Shown: positions 34,016 to 45,753 of the stretch, in pieces | Numbering within the stretch: position 1 is the first letter of the stretch | Layout of the letters: each line of letters begins with the position of its first letter | Assembly (NCBI GenBank): GCA_911728435.2 | Contig: OU452201.1 | Coordinates: forward strand, 17,112,001-17,176,000 | Source: Apoderus coryli | Taxonomy: Eukaryota; Arthropoda; Insecta; Coleoptera; Attelabidae | DNA: 64,000 bases | Reading direction: 5' to 3' | The notes under the pieces: model-generated | Seen by the model: only the letters and a program-made list of their open reading frames with translations | What the model was told of the DNA's origin: nothing | The model's database searches: none | Program-made: the position numbers and the translations under genes

Positions 34016-36795
34016 TTAAAAGATAGCAGCCAAAACCGTCCTAGTGGGGAAAACTTAATAACTCCGAAACTATTGACCCTGCCATATCGGGCATTCAGAG
34101 TGTGTTAGATAACAACATGGGCAATATAACGTATATACTCATTATCACTTACAGGCCGTCGCAGGGGCGTACTAAAGCTTTAAAAGATTGCAGCCAAAAC
34201 CCTCCTGATGGTGAAAAATTAATTACTCCGAAACTATTGAGCCTGCCATATCGGGCATTCAGAGTGGGTTAGATAACAACATGGGCAATATAACGTATAT
34301 ACTCACTATCACTTACAGGCCGTCGCAGGGGCGTACTAAAGCTTTAAAAGATAGCAGCCAAAACCCTCCTGATGGTGAAAAATTAATAACTCCGAAACTG
34401 TAGAGCCTGCCATATCGGGCTTTCAGAGTATGTTAGATAACAACATGGGCAATATAACGTATATACCCACTATCACTTACAGGCCGTCGCAGGGGCGTAC
34501 TAAAGCTTTAAAAGATAGCAGCCAAAACCCTCCTGATGGTGAAAAATTAATAACTCCGAAACTATTGAGCCTGCCATATCGGGCTTTCAGATTATGTTAG
34601 ATAACAACATGGGCAATATAACGTATATACCCACTATCACTTACAGGCCGTCGCAGGGGCGTACCAAAGCTTTAAAAGATAGCAGCCAAAACCCTCCTGA
34701 TGGTGAAAAATTAATAACTCCGAAACTATTGAGCCTGCCATATCGGGCTTTCAGAGTATGTTAGATAACAACATGGGCAATATAACGTATATACCCACTA
34801 TTACTTACAGGCCGTCGCAGGGGCGTACTAAAGCTTTAAAAGATAGCAGCCAAAACCCTCCTGATGGTGAAAAATTAATAACTCCGAAACTGTAGAGCCT
34901 GCCATATCGGGCTTTCAGAGTGGGTTAGATAACAACATGGGCAATAAAACGTACACACTCACTATCACTTACAGGCCGTCGCAGGGGCGTACTTAAGCTT
35001 TAAAAGATAGCAGCCAAAACCCTCCTGATGGTGAAAAATTAATAACTCCGAAACTATTGAGCCTGCCATATCGGGCTTTCAGAGTGGGTTAGATAACAAC
35101 ATGGGCAATATAACGTATATACTCACTATCACTTACAGGCCGTCGCAGGGGCGTACTAAAGCTTTAAAAGATAGCAGCCAAAACCCTCCTGATGGTGAAA
35201 AATTAATAACTCCGAAACTATTGACCCTGCCATATCGGGCTTTCAGAGTGGGTTAGATAACAACATGGGCAATAAAACGTACATACTCACTATCACTTAC
35301 AGGCTGTCGCAGGGGCGTACTAAAGCTTTAAAAGATAGCAGCCAAAACCCTCCTGATGGTGAAAAATTAATAACTCCGAAACTATTGACCCTGCCATATC
35401 GGGCTTTCAGAGTGGGTTAGATAACAACATGGGCAATAAAACGTACATACTCACTATCACTTAGAGGCCGTCGCAGGGGCGTACTAAAGCTTTAAAAGAT
35501 AGCAGCCAAAACCCTCCTGATGGTGAAAAATTAATAACTCCGAAACTATTGACCCTGCCATATCGGGCTTGCAGAGTGGGTTAGATAACATGGGCAATAT
35601 AACGTATATACTCACTATCACTTACAGGCCGTCGCAGGGGCGTACTAAAGCTTTAAAAGATAGCAGCCAAAACCCTCCTGATGGTGAAAAATTAATAACT
35701 CCGAAACTATTGAGCCTGCCATATCGGGCTTTCAGATTATGTTAGATAACAACATGGGCAATATAACTTATATACCCACTATCACTTACAGGCCGTCGCA
35801 GGGGCGTACTAAAGCTTTAAAAGATAGCAGCCAAAACCCTCCTGATGGTGAAAAATTAATAACTCCGAAACTATTGAGCCTGCCATATCGGGCTTTCAGA
35901 GTGGGTTAGATAACAACATGGGCAATATAACGTATATACCCACTATCACTTACAGGCCGTCGCAGGGGCGTACTAAAGCTTTAAAAGATAGCAGCCAAAA
36001 CCCTCCTGATGGTGAAAAATTAATAACTCCGAAACTATTGAGCCTGCCATATCGGGCTTTCAGAGTGGGTTAGATAACAACATGGGCAATAAAACGTATA
36101 TACTCACTATCACTTACAGGCCGTCGCAGGGGCGTACTAAAGCTTTAAAAGATAGCAGCCAAAACCCTCCTGATGGTGAAAAATTAATAACTCCGAAACT
36201 ATTGACCCTGCCATATCGGGCTTTCAGAGTGGGTTAGATAACAACATGGGCAATAAAACGTATATACCCACTATCACTTACAGGCCGTCGCAGGGGCGTA
36301 CTAAAGCTTTAAAAGATAGCAGCCAAAACCCTCCTGATGGTGAAAAATTAATAACTCCGAAACTATTGAGCCTGCCATATCGGGCTTTCAGAGTATGTTA
36401 GATAACAACATGGGCAATATAACGTATATACCCACTATTACTTACAGGCCGTCGCAGGGGCGTACTAAAGCTTTAAAAGATAGCAGCCAAAACCCTCCTG
36501 ATGGTGAAAAATTAATAACTCCGAAACTGTAGAGCCTGCCATATCGGGCTTTCAGAGTGCGTTAGATAACAACATGGGCAATAAAACGTACATACTCACT
36601 ATCACTTACAGGCCGTCGCAGGGGCGTACTAAAGCTTTAAAAGATAGCAGCCAAAACCCTCCTGATGGTGAAAAATTAATAACTCCGAAACTATTGAGCC
36701 TGCTACATTAATTTTTCAGAATACGTTAGATAACAAAATTGGAAATATAACCTATAACTCATTATCACTTACAGGCGGTCGCAGTGTATCGCCCA
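34016..36795 (+). repeat. 163-bp tandem array, left arm (about 17 copies)
   Basis: The unit contains GATAGCAGCCAAAACCCTCC, CTGCCATATCGGGC, GGTTAGATAACAACATGGGC and GGCCGTCGCAGGGGCGTACT. Successive GGCCGTCGC marks fall at 34319, 34482 and 34645, that is 163 bases apart. Copies differ at a few recurring sites (GAGTGGG/GAGTATG/GATTATG; ATTGAGC/ATTGACC/CTGTAGAGC; ATAACG/AAAACG; TATACTC/TATACCC). The innermost copy (about 36700-36790) is much more diverged. Short frames inside are artefacts of the period, since 163 is not a multiple of three. Confidence 0.97.
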
Positions 36796-36960
36796 CCCAA
36801 CACAATCTTGTTGCTGAAAAATATAATGCAATCTATTGTAGATCGCAATTTAAATGAACGGAAATTTTAGAAAAATTCATATTCTTCTTAACTTGGCTAT
36901 ATTTAATAAATCAATTTCAGGTACAAGGTACAACTAATATGTTATCTAATGGCCTAAATA

Positions 36961-37308
36961 TACAGGGTGAATCACGACCTACAGTTTATTATGCGAACTA
37001 CTTCGGTTTCACCTTATAATTTGACAGTACATTAAAAAAATATATAGAATTTGTAGGTATTATTATTTCCTATACCTACCTGTGACGTTTTACGCTTATT
37101 GGAAATCGTTAAAAATTACACTTAGCATATTTTCCAATCAAAATATACAGGGTACTGCGTGTCAGAAAATGAAGTCGCGAGTATCTATTTTATTAAAATT
37201 TATATATTCAATTCAGGACACCCTGTAGAATGTGAACTAACATTATTACCTTCATCTTTTTGTTTCGTAATTTTCCGAATTGTCCCGTTAGTCATGATTC
37301 ACACTGTA
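36961..37308. mobile_element. MITE with mariner-type ends and TA duplication
   Basis: The left end is TACAGGGTGAATCACGAC and the inverted right end is TACAGTGTGAATCATGAC, flanked by TA (36959-36960 and 37309-37310). It is 348 bp with no coding capacity. An internal TACAGGGTACTGCG at about 37148 may be a third terminus-like string. Confidence 0.78.
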
Positions 37309-37785
37309 TAAGTTAAAATAGGATGCACATCTTCAGCGCCTTTTGTAATTATATTGCAATAAAGGCATTATTATATTGTTTGAATAAAACTATAATATAC
37401 CTAAAATTACTATCAAAGTTCATCGAAGATATTTTACATGTATAGTATGGTAACCTGTATAAACACCGTGCAAAGAGAATAACTTTTGTCGGTGGTATAG
37501 GTACGTACCTAAAATGGACAGAATCTCAGTTGACGCGGCGCAGCGGCATTTTCGACATAAAGGAATCGCGCTTTGGTAGCTTTTGGCGGCTTTGCGTTAT
37601 AGGCGGATAGGTTGGTAGGAAAATCAGGATTAGGATGATATTCCGACAATGCATTTAAATTGTAAATATCATATATTTTCCGCTATGCCACAAAATAATT
37701 TCTCTTCTAATTATATTTTATACATATAGATATACATTACCTATATAGATGTACATTTAGGTATTTAATATTTAATGTATTTTAC

Positions 37786-37930
37786 TTTCCCGCACATGGA
37801 AAGTATTGTCAACACGCTAACAAAAAATTGAGATAAAGACGGATATAACCATTTTGAAGTTCCCTGAGACGATTAAGACCATTTCCAGATGGAAGTCTGT
37901 CTGTCTTTGTGTATGTGTGTATTTTATAAG
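37786..37930 (+). repeat. Dispersed repeat family D1, copy 5 (5' part), inside the foldback centre
   Basis: CCCGCACATGGAAAGTATTG, GAGATAAAGACGGATATAAC and TGGAAGTCTGTCTGTC match 11160-11285 with few differences. The rest of the family sequence is absent. Confidence 0.85.
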
Positions 37931-39119
37931 CAATAAAACAAATTTCGCACCTATGAAATCGTTGCATCAAGTCGTACGGACACCTAGTCCAATTTGGTGT
38001 GTTATAATTATTTATCTGGGGTAAAGCCATCTACTTCGTAATGAGAGGAAATGCATTTACGACGTGATCCTCACCCATATTTCTTGATAACAAAACGTTA
38101 TACAATATCTAAAAATACAAAACACTATAAAATTGTTTAAATAGTAATATTTTTCTTTACCTGCATAATGCCAAAAAACAAACAAACATTCTTTTTAATA
38201 AATACAATTTTCGATCGTTCGTTCTATAGCATTCAATTTTTGGTAATAATAGTAAACCAGCATTGAATATATCAAATCTACGTACCTACCTACTTTCAAT
38301 TTATCTAAATAGATAAAAACATACAAAATCAGTAATTACTTCTGTCATATTTAAAGAAATAATAATTTAAGAGACACGAGGTGTTATTAAAAGTATTATA
38401 TTATTTTTTTAAGGGAAATGGCTTTAGATGATTTATCCTTTAGCCACAGATTATCTAATAAAAAGTATTATTTTACTTACTTACTTTAATAGAAATAATT
38501 ATATAAATTATATCTTAGTTACAAAAGTAAAAGGAGAAGGAGATATTAAGTATTTCTATGTTAAAAAATGTAATATACCTACTGTGTAGGATGCTAAAAC
38601 GACCTAAATGTTTTAGTATTTATATTTATTTTGTGTAAATAAATTAAACTTTATATCTACGATAGATAAGTTTTTCATTTTACATGTTTCATAATTTCTG
38701 TACCCTACGTGTTCCAGGTTAGGTTAACTTTCATACTACATCTAAATGGATTGTTAGGATTCTCCAACTGATTATTACACATTTTCTTGTATTTTATTTT
38801 GGTAAAATACAATTGTTTTTAATTATTTGCTTTTTTAGAATATATTGTGTAAAATTATTTTAAATATTAGGTATTTTGGATATTTTGAATCACTAGGGCA
38901 GCTGTTTTATATTTTTACATTGTGCAATTGATTAGAAATAATAGTAATATAATATAATTTTAAATATTTAGTTCATGTTCAGGTATATAATAATAATAAT
39001 TATTATGTAGAAATCAAGCTATTGATAATTATCTTCTGCGTTTAAATAAATAAATTCCTTTTAAAGCCGCAGAACCATTGGTTCGGGGTTATTTATTTTT
39101 ATAAGTAGTTGCGTGATTT

Positions 39120-42100
39120 GGCTGCATTTTCATAGGCAATATGATTCTAACTTATTCGAAAAAATTAATGTGGCAGGTTCCATAGTTTCGGAGTTATTAA
39201 GTTGCTGCTATCTTTAAAGCTTTAGTACGCCCCTGCGACGGCCTGTAAGTGATAGTGAGTATATACGTTATATTGCCCATGTTGTTATCTAACCCACTCT
39301 GAAAGCCCGATATGGCAGGCTCAATAGTTTCGGAGTTATTAATTTTTCACCATCAGGAGGGTTTTGGCTGCTATCTTTTAAAGCTTTAGTACGCCCCTGC
39401 GACGGCCTGTAAGTGATAGTGAGTATATACGTTATATTGTTCATGTTGTTATCTAACCCACTCTGAAAGCCCGATATGGCAGGCTCAATAGTTTCGGAGT
39501 TATTAATTTTTCACCATCAGGAGGGTTTTGGCTGCTGTCTTTTAAAGCTTTAGTACGCCCCTGCGACGGCCTGTAAGTGATAGTGGGTATATACGTTTTA
39601 TTGCCCATGTTGTTATCTAACCCACTCTGAAAGCCCGATATGGCAGGGTCAATAGTTTCGGAGTTATTAATTTTTAACCATCAGGAGGGTTTTGGCTGCT
39701 ATCTTTTAAAGTTTTAGTACGCCCCTGCGACGGCCTGTAAGTGATAGTGGGTATATACGTTATATTGCCCATGTTATTATCTAACATACTCTGAAAGCCC
39801 GATATGGCAGGCTCAATAGTTTCGGAGTTATTAATTTTTCACCATCAGGAGGGTTTTGGCTGCTATCTTTTAAAGCTTTAGTACGCCCCTGCGACGGCCT
39901 GTAAGTGATAGTGAGTATATACGTTATATTGCCCATGTTGTTATCTAACCCACTCTGAAAGCCCGATATGGCAGGCTCAATAGTTTCGGAGTTATTAATT
40001 TTTCACCATCAGGAGGGTTTTGGCTGCTATCTTTTAAAGCTTTAGTACGCCCCTGCGACGGCCTGTAAGTGATAGTGGGTATATACGTTTTATTGCCCAT
40101 GTTGTTATCTAACCCACTCTGAAAGCCCGATATGGCAGGGTCAATAGTTTCGGAGTTATACATTTTTCACCATCAGGAGGGTTTTGGCTGCTATCTTTTA
40201 AAGCTCTAGTACGCCCCTGCGACGGCCTGTAAGTGATAGTGAGTATATACGTTTTATTGCCCATGTCGTTATCTAACACACTCTTAAAGCCCGATATGGC
40301 AGGGTCAATAGTTTCGGAGTTATTAATTTTTCACCATCAGGAGGGTTTTGGCTGCTATCTTTTAAAGCTTTAGTACGCCCCTGCGACGGCCTGTAAGTGA
40401 TAGTGAGTATGTACGTTTTATTGCCCATGTTGTTGTCTAACCCACTCTGAAAGCCCGATATGGCAGGGTCAATAGTTTCGGAGTTATTAATTTTTCACCA
40501 TCAGGAGGGTTTTGGCTGCTATCTTTTAAAGCTTTAGTACGCCCCTGCGACGGCCTGTAAGTGATAGTGAGTATGTACGTTTTATTGCCCATGTTGTTAT
40601 CTAACCCACTCTGAAAGCCCGGTATGGCAGAGTCAATAGTTTCGGAGTTATTAATTTTCACCATCAGGAGGGTTTTGGCTGCTATCTTTTAAAGCTTTAG
40701 TACGCCCCTGCGACGGCCTGTAAGTGATAGTGAGTATATACGTTTTATTGCCCATGTTGTTATCTAACCCACTCTGAAAGCCCGATATGGCAGGCTCAAT
40801 AGTTTCGGAGTTATTAATTTTTCACCATCAGGAGGGTTTTGGCTGCTATCTTTTAAAGCTTTAGTACGCCCCTGCGACGGCCTGTAAGTGATAGTGAGTA
40901 TATACGTTATATTGCCCATGTTGTTATCTAACCCACTCTGAAAGCCCGATATGACAGGCTCAATAGTTTCGGAGTTATTAATTTTTCACCGTCAGGAGGG
41001 TTTTGGCTGCTATTTTTTAAAGCTTTAGTACGCCCCTGCGACGGCCTGTAAGTGATAGTGAGTATGTACGTTTTATTGCCCATGTTGTTATATAACCCAC
41101 TCTGAAAGCCCGATATGGCAGGGTCAATAGTTTCGGAGTTATTAATTTTTCAACATCAGGAGGGTTTAGGCTGCTATTTTTTAAAGCTTTAGTACACCCC
41201 TGCGACGGCCTGTAAGTGATAGTGGGTACATACGTTATATTGCCCATGTTGTTATCTAACATACTCTGAAAGCCCGTTATGGCAGGCTCAATAGTTTCGG
41301 AGTTATTAATTTTTCACCATCAGGAGGGTTTTGGCTGCTATCTTTTAAAGCTTTAGTACGCCCCTGCAACGGCCTGTAAGTGATAGTGGGTATATACGTT
41401 ATATTGCCCATGTTGTTATCTAACATACTCTGAAAGCCCGATATGGCAGGCTCTACAGTTTCGGAGTTATTAATTTTTCACCATCAGAAGGGTTTTGGCT
41501 GCTATCTTTTAAAGCTTTAGTACGCCCCTGCGACGGCCTGTAAGTGATAGTGAGTACATACGTTATATTGCCCATGTTGTTATCTAACATACTCTGAAAG
41601 CCCGATATGGCAGGCTCAATAGTTTCGGAGTTATTAATTTTTCACCATCAGGAGGGTTTTGGCTGCTATCTTTTAAAGCTTTAGTACGCCCCTGCGACGG
41701 CCTGTAAGTGATAGTGAGTATGTACGTTTTATTGCCCATGTTGTTATCTAACCCACTCTGAAAGCCCGATATGGCAGGGTCAATAGTTTCGGAGTTATTA
41801 ATTTTTCACCCTCAGGAGGGTTTTGGCTGCTATCTTTTAAAGCTTTAGTACGCCCCTGCGACGGCCTGTAAGTGATAGTGAGTATATACGTTATATTGCC
41901 CATGTTGTTATCTAACACACTCTGAAAGCCCGATATGGCAGGCTCTACAGTTTCGGAGTTATTAATTTTTCACCATCAGGAGGGTTTTGGCTGCTATCTT
42001 TTAAAGCTTTAGTACGCCCCTGCGACGGCCTGTAAGTGATAGCGAGTATATACGTTATATTGCCCATGTTGTTATCTAACCCACTCTGAAAGCCCGATAT

Positions 42101-43972
42101 GGCAGGCTCAATAGTTTCGAAGTTATTAATTTTTCACCATCAGGAGGGTTTTGGCTGCTATCTTTTAAAGCTTTAGTACGCCCCTGCGACGGCCTGTAAG
42201 TGATAGTGAGTATATACGTTATATTGTTCATGTTGTTATCTAAGCCACTCTGAAAGCCCGATATGGCAGGCTCAATAGTTTCGGAGTTATTAATTTTTCA
42301 CCATCAGGAGGGTTTTGGCTGCTGTCTTTTAAAGCTTTAGTACGCCCCTGCGACGGCCTGTAAGTGATAGTGGGTATATATGTTATATTGCCCATGTTGT
42401 TATCTAACATACTCTGAAAGCCCGATATGGCAGGCTCAATAGTTTCGGAGTTATTAATTTTTCACCATCAGGAGGGTTTTGGCTGCTATCTTTTAAAGCT
42501 TTAGTACGCCCCTGCGACGGCCTGTAAGTGATAGTGGGTATATACGTTATATTGCCCATGTTGTTATCTAACATACTCTGAAAGCCCGATATGGCAGGCT
42601 CAATAGTTTCGGAGTTATTAATTTTTCACCATCAGGAGGGTTTTGGCTGCTATCTTTAAAGCTTTAGTACGCCCCTGCGACGGCCTGTAAGTGATAGTGA
42701 GTATATACGTTATATTGCCCATGTTGTTATCTAACCCACTCTGAAAGCCCGATATAGCAGGCTCAATAGTTTCGGAGTTATTAATTTTTCACCATCAGGA
42801 GGGTTTTGGCTGCTATCTTTTAAAGCTTTAGTACGCCCCTGCGACGGCCTGTAAGTGATAGTGGGTATATACGTTATATTGCCCATGTTGTTATCTAACA
42901 TACTCTGAAAGCCCGATATGGCAGGCTCAATAGTTTCGGAGTTATTAATTTTTCACCATCAGGAGGGTTTTGGCTGCTATCTTTTAAAGCTTTAGTACGC
43001 CCCTGCGACGGCCTGTAAGTGATAGTGGGTATATACGTTATATTGCCCATGTTGTTATCTAACCCACTCTGAAAGCCCGATATGGCAGGCTCAATAGTTT
43101 CGGAGTTATTAATTTTTCACCATCAGGAGGGTTTTGGCTGCTATCTTTTAAAGCTTTAGTACGCCCCTGCGACGGCCTGTAAGTGATAGTGGGTATATAC
43201 GTTATATTGCCCATGTTGTTATCTAACCCACTCTGAAAGCCCGATATGGCAGGCTCAATAGTTTCGGAGTTATTAATTTTTCACCATCAGGAGGGTTTTG
43301 GCTGCTATCTTTTAAAGCTTTAGTACGCCCCTGCGACGGCCTGTAAGTGATAGTGAGTATATACGTTATATTGCATATGTTGTTATCTAACATACTCTGA
43401 AAGCCCGATATGGCAGGCTCAATAGTTTCGGAGTTATTAATTTTTCACCATCAGGAGGGTTTTGGCTGCTATCTTTTAAAGCTTTAGTACGCCCCTGCGA
43501 CGGCCTGTAAGTGATAGTGGGTATATACGTTATATTGCCCATGTTGTTATCTAACCCACTCTGAAAGCCCGATATGGCAGGCTCAATAGTTTCGGAGTTA
43601 TTAATTTTTCACCATCAGGAGGGTTTTGGCTGCTGTCTTTTAAAGCTTTAGTACGCCCCTGCGACGGCCTGTAAGTGATAGTGGGTATATACGTTATATT
43701 GCCCATGTTGTTATCTAACCCACTCTGAAAGCCCGATATGGCAGGCTCAATAGTTTCGGAGTTATTAATTTTTCACCATCAGGAGGGTTTTGGCTGCTAT
43801 CTTTTAAAGCTTTAGTACGCCCCTGCGACGGCCTGTAAGTGATAATGAGTATATACGTTATATTGCCCATGTTGTTATCTAACACACTCTGAATGCCCGA
43901 TATGGCAGGGTCAATAGTTTCGGAGTTATTAAGTTTTCCCCACTAGGACGGTTTTGGCTGCTATCTTTTAAC
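39120..43972 (-). repeat. 163-bp tandem array, right arm (about 29 copies, inverted)
   Basis: This is the reverse complement of the left-arm unit, with AGTACGCCCCTGCGACGGCC as the repeating landmark. It is longer than the left arm by about 12 units, so the arms have changed copy number independently. A linked pair of rare variants (ATTGTTCATG with GCTGCTGTCT) occurs at about 39437-39540 and again at about 42225-42330, about 17 units apart, a sign of block duplication. The innermost copy (about 39120-39230) is diverged. Confidence 0.97.
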
Positions 43973-44344
43973 GCCCTATTACGTCACTTCCGCTAATTTT
44001 TAGTTAAATTATTGTACTAATGCAAATGGGTACGTAATTTGTTACCCAATACTGTTTTGCTTAAATTAAAATATATTTTTTCACCATCCACCTTCAAACT
44101 GTCTTTTGGTCCAATATTTTGCAAAATATTAACTTCATTATTAATTTTATGAATTATTTTTTAAATAAGTTATTTGTCTGTAAATTATATGTTTATTACC
44201 ACGTGGCAAGTTGTTCGTGCCCGTCAGGAGCGCTGGCTCGATACGATGTGCGCGCGCATATAGTGCGAGGCTACTGGCGTTCGTGCTTGTTCGGATATTT
44301 TGGCTGCTATCTTTAGCTGCTATTTTCACACCGGTTCATTTCTC

Positions 44345-44468
44345 GTGTGCGTTCGTTTTTATCTTTATTGTAGGACTGATGATGGCTTTTTGAGCCTAAA
44401 CTAATTTCCATTTTCATAATTAAATTAAAGATTTTGTGGAGCTGACTTTGAAAGTTTTTGTTTGTTTT
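44345..44468 (+). repeat. Locus B right arm, continuation beyond the foldback element
   Basis: GTGTGCGTTCGTTTTTATC follows directly on the target duplication and continues the repeat interrupted at 33651. The hammerhead-like core is at 44372-44410 (AGGA, CTGATGA, GGCT...AGCC, then TAAA instead of GAAA). The tail TTTTGTGGAGCTGACTTTG is at about 44434-44453. Confidence 0.85.
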
Positions 44469-44569
44469 CTTCTTTTATTTTACTTGTCTTGGTTTGAGGT
44501 TCACAATCATACACAAAAATTTGTTGTAACTATTTTTTTTTAAATAATAGTTTGATGTCAGTTTTTGTT

Positions 44570-44622
44570 TCAACGGCAACGTTTCGACAAGAGTTAGCTT
44601 GCCTTTTTCAATAATTTCTGGA
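44570..44622 (-). ncRNA. Hammerhead-like motif, degenerate
   Basis: The minus strand has a GGCAAG...CTTGTC hairpin followed by GAAACGTTGCCG. CTGANGA is reduced to TTGAAAA and stem I does not pair. It is a decayed relative of the 50-kb copies. Confidence 0.35.
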
Positions 44623-44896
44623 ATGATAAGTAATTTTTACAATCAGTAACATAAACACTCAAACAAGATACTTTTATGTATAGATTTTAATGCATATTTA
44701 TTGAGATCTAGGCCTTTTCGGGTGTCCCATTTACATTTTTATATCGCATTCTTTTGAAAACGTTCTTAACGCGTTCATAACGCCTAATGGTAGGCAATAA
44801 AGCAGGTAGATATCTGTGAGACACCTGGGGAATTCCTAACACATTTTATAGTCGGAAATTTAGGTTCAGTTAGTTTTTGTTTAAGAATCAATTGAG

Positions 44897-45515
44897 ATGT
44901 CCAAACGTGTGTGTGTTTTGCTGAGAAAATTAAATTTGATCTTTATGAGCCTGTAGTCTGTAGCCTTTGCTACAAAAAAAATTATGTTATTGCAAAATTC
45001 GGTTTTTCCCCAAGAAAACTAATGTTCCAAGCTGTCGAAAACGAGTACGGGTGTGTTCTTACGAGGATGTAAATGAAGCAGTTTTACGCTAGTTTCAAGT
45101 GGCATGTACGCATCAAAACGTACCAATATCGGGAAATTTAATGAAGCAAAAGGCTCTACAATTTGATAAAGCCTGGAAGACTCGCAATGCGATTTTTTTT
45201 CAAAACGGTGTCTGGCGAGAGTGCAAACGTTAGTCAGGAGAATTGTGACATTTGAACTGAAACTGTTTGAAAAAATGTATTGAAAAAGTACGAGCTAAAA
45301 AACGTTTTCAATAGTGATGAAATCGGTTTGTTTTTTTCCCAAAAAAAACATTCGCTTTTAACGGTGATAAATGTTTTGGTGTTAAAACAAGTAAAGAAAG
45401 GGTAACACTTATGGTTGGAGCAAACATGGATGGGGGTCCCGCAAAAGAACTGGATTCTCTAATATGAAATTGCTGGCTGTGATTTCCAATAAACATGTTG
45501 AATAATTTATATTTT
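44897..45515 (+). pseudogene. Tigger/pogo-type transposase pseudogene (Tc5 HTH plus DDE_1)
   Basis: From ATG at 44897 (MSKRV), frames show the N-terminal DNA-binding part with its FGFSPRK-like segment. ISGNLMKQKALQFDKAWKTR follows (about 45128-45186), matching the I-G--I--KAL-FA block of the CENP-B-like HTH domain. Then come KKTFAFNGDKCFGVKTSKER and VTLMVGANMDGG (about 45340-45440), matching the region after the first catalytic Asp (NKTLAFKGEKC...SKERVTVLLCANMDG). The expected NADETG box is degraded to a short D/E-containing stretch near 45310. Stops and frameshifts are present and the C-terminal DDE part is missing. Confidence 0.8.
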
Positions 45516-45519
45516 CCTG

Positions 45520-45753
45520 GGTTATTACGACTTTGTTATTTAAAGTTTCTTCTTATAGTTTCGTTAAAACATGAGGTCATCGCCTTTATCAGCTATTGTG
45601 ATGACCTTCACACATCAGTTAAGTAAAAATTCTAAAAACAAAGCCCTATTAATAGCCTTATACAATTTATTATGAAATTTAAATTTTTGGTAATATGTGT
45701 ATGTGGGAAAAATAAAAACTTTTTCTAATCGATTGCTGAAAATGATGAACAAC
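45520..45753. other. No gene seen
   Basis: The only feature is a weak hammerhead-like arrangement around 45560-45615 (minus strand CTGATAAAGGCGATGACC...CGAAAC). Its spacing is wrong, so it is not annotated separately. Confidence 0.4.

Larger units (their letters stand above)
36796..39119. other. Unique centre of the foldback element
   Basis: No transposase or other coding frame is recognisable. It carries a nested MITE at 36961-37308 and a D1 repeat fragment at 37786-37930. A GC-richer patch at 37540-37600 (GCGGCATTTTCGACATAAAG) has no identity I can give. The innermost array copies on both sides share CATTAATTTTT-like variants, so the inverted symmetry extends slightly into the centre. Confidence 0.7.
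33652..44335. mobile_element. 10.7-kb foldback-type transposon with 9-bp target duplication
   Basis: Both ends begin ACCGGTGTGAAAATAGCAGC in inverted orientation. The flanks are identical TCATTTCTC at 33643-33651 and 44336-44344. About 365 bases of outer inverted repeat are followed on each side by an array of a 163-bp unit (34016-36795 forward, 39120-43972 reversed) and then by a 2.3-kb centre. Outer arms are almost identical across the whole length (for example CCACGTGGTAATAAACAT, with a single A/C-type difference near CGAACACGCACG). No transposase is seen. Long inverted arms made of tandem repeats together with a 9-bp duplication recall Drosophila FB elements; Mutator-like elements also make 9-bp duplications. 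It needs a transposase in trans. The similarity of the arms and the perfect duplication suggest recent insertion or ongoing arm homogenisation. Confidence 0.93.

Noticed and set aside
34180..34245. CTGATGGTGA...CCGAAAC inside each 163-bp unit as another hammerhead
   Set aside because: The core is CTGATGG rather than CTGANGA and no pairing stem II exists between it and GAAAC.
34016..36795. Arrays considered as CRISPR or as ordinary centromeric satellite
   Set aside because: There is no short repeat with unique spacers, the context is eukaryotic, and the arrays are arms of a bounded transposon with a target duplication.
34016..43972. Several 70-80 residue open frames inside the 163-bp arrays
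   Set aside because: They repeat with the array, change frame every unit because 163 is not divisible by three, and resemble no protein.
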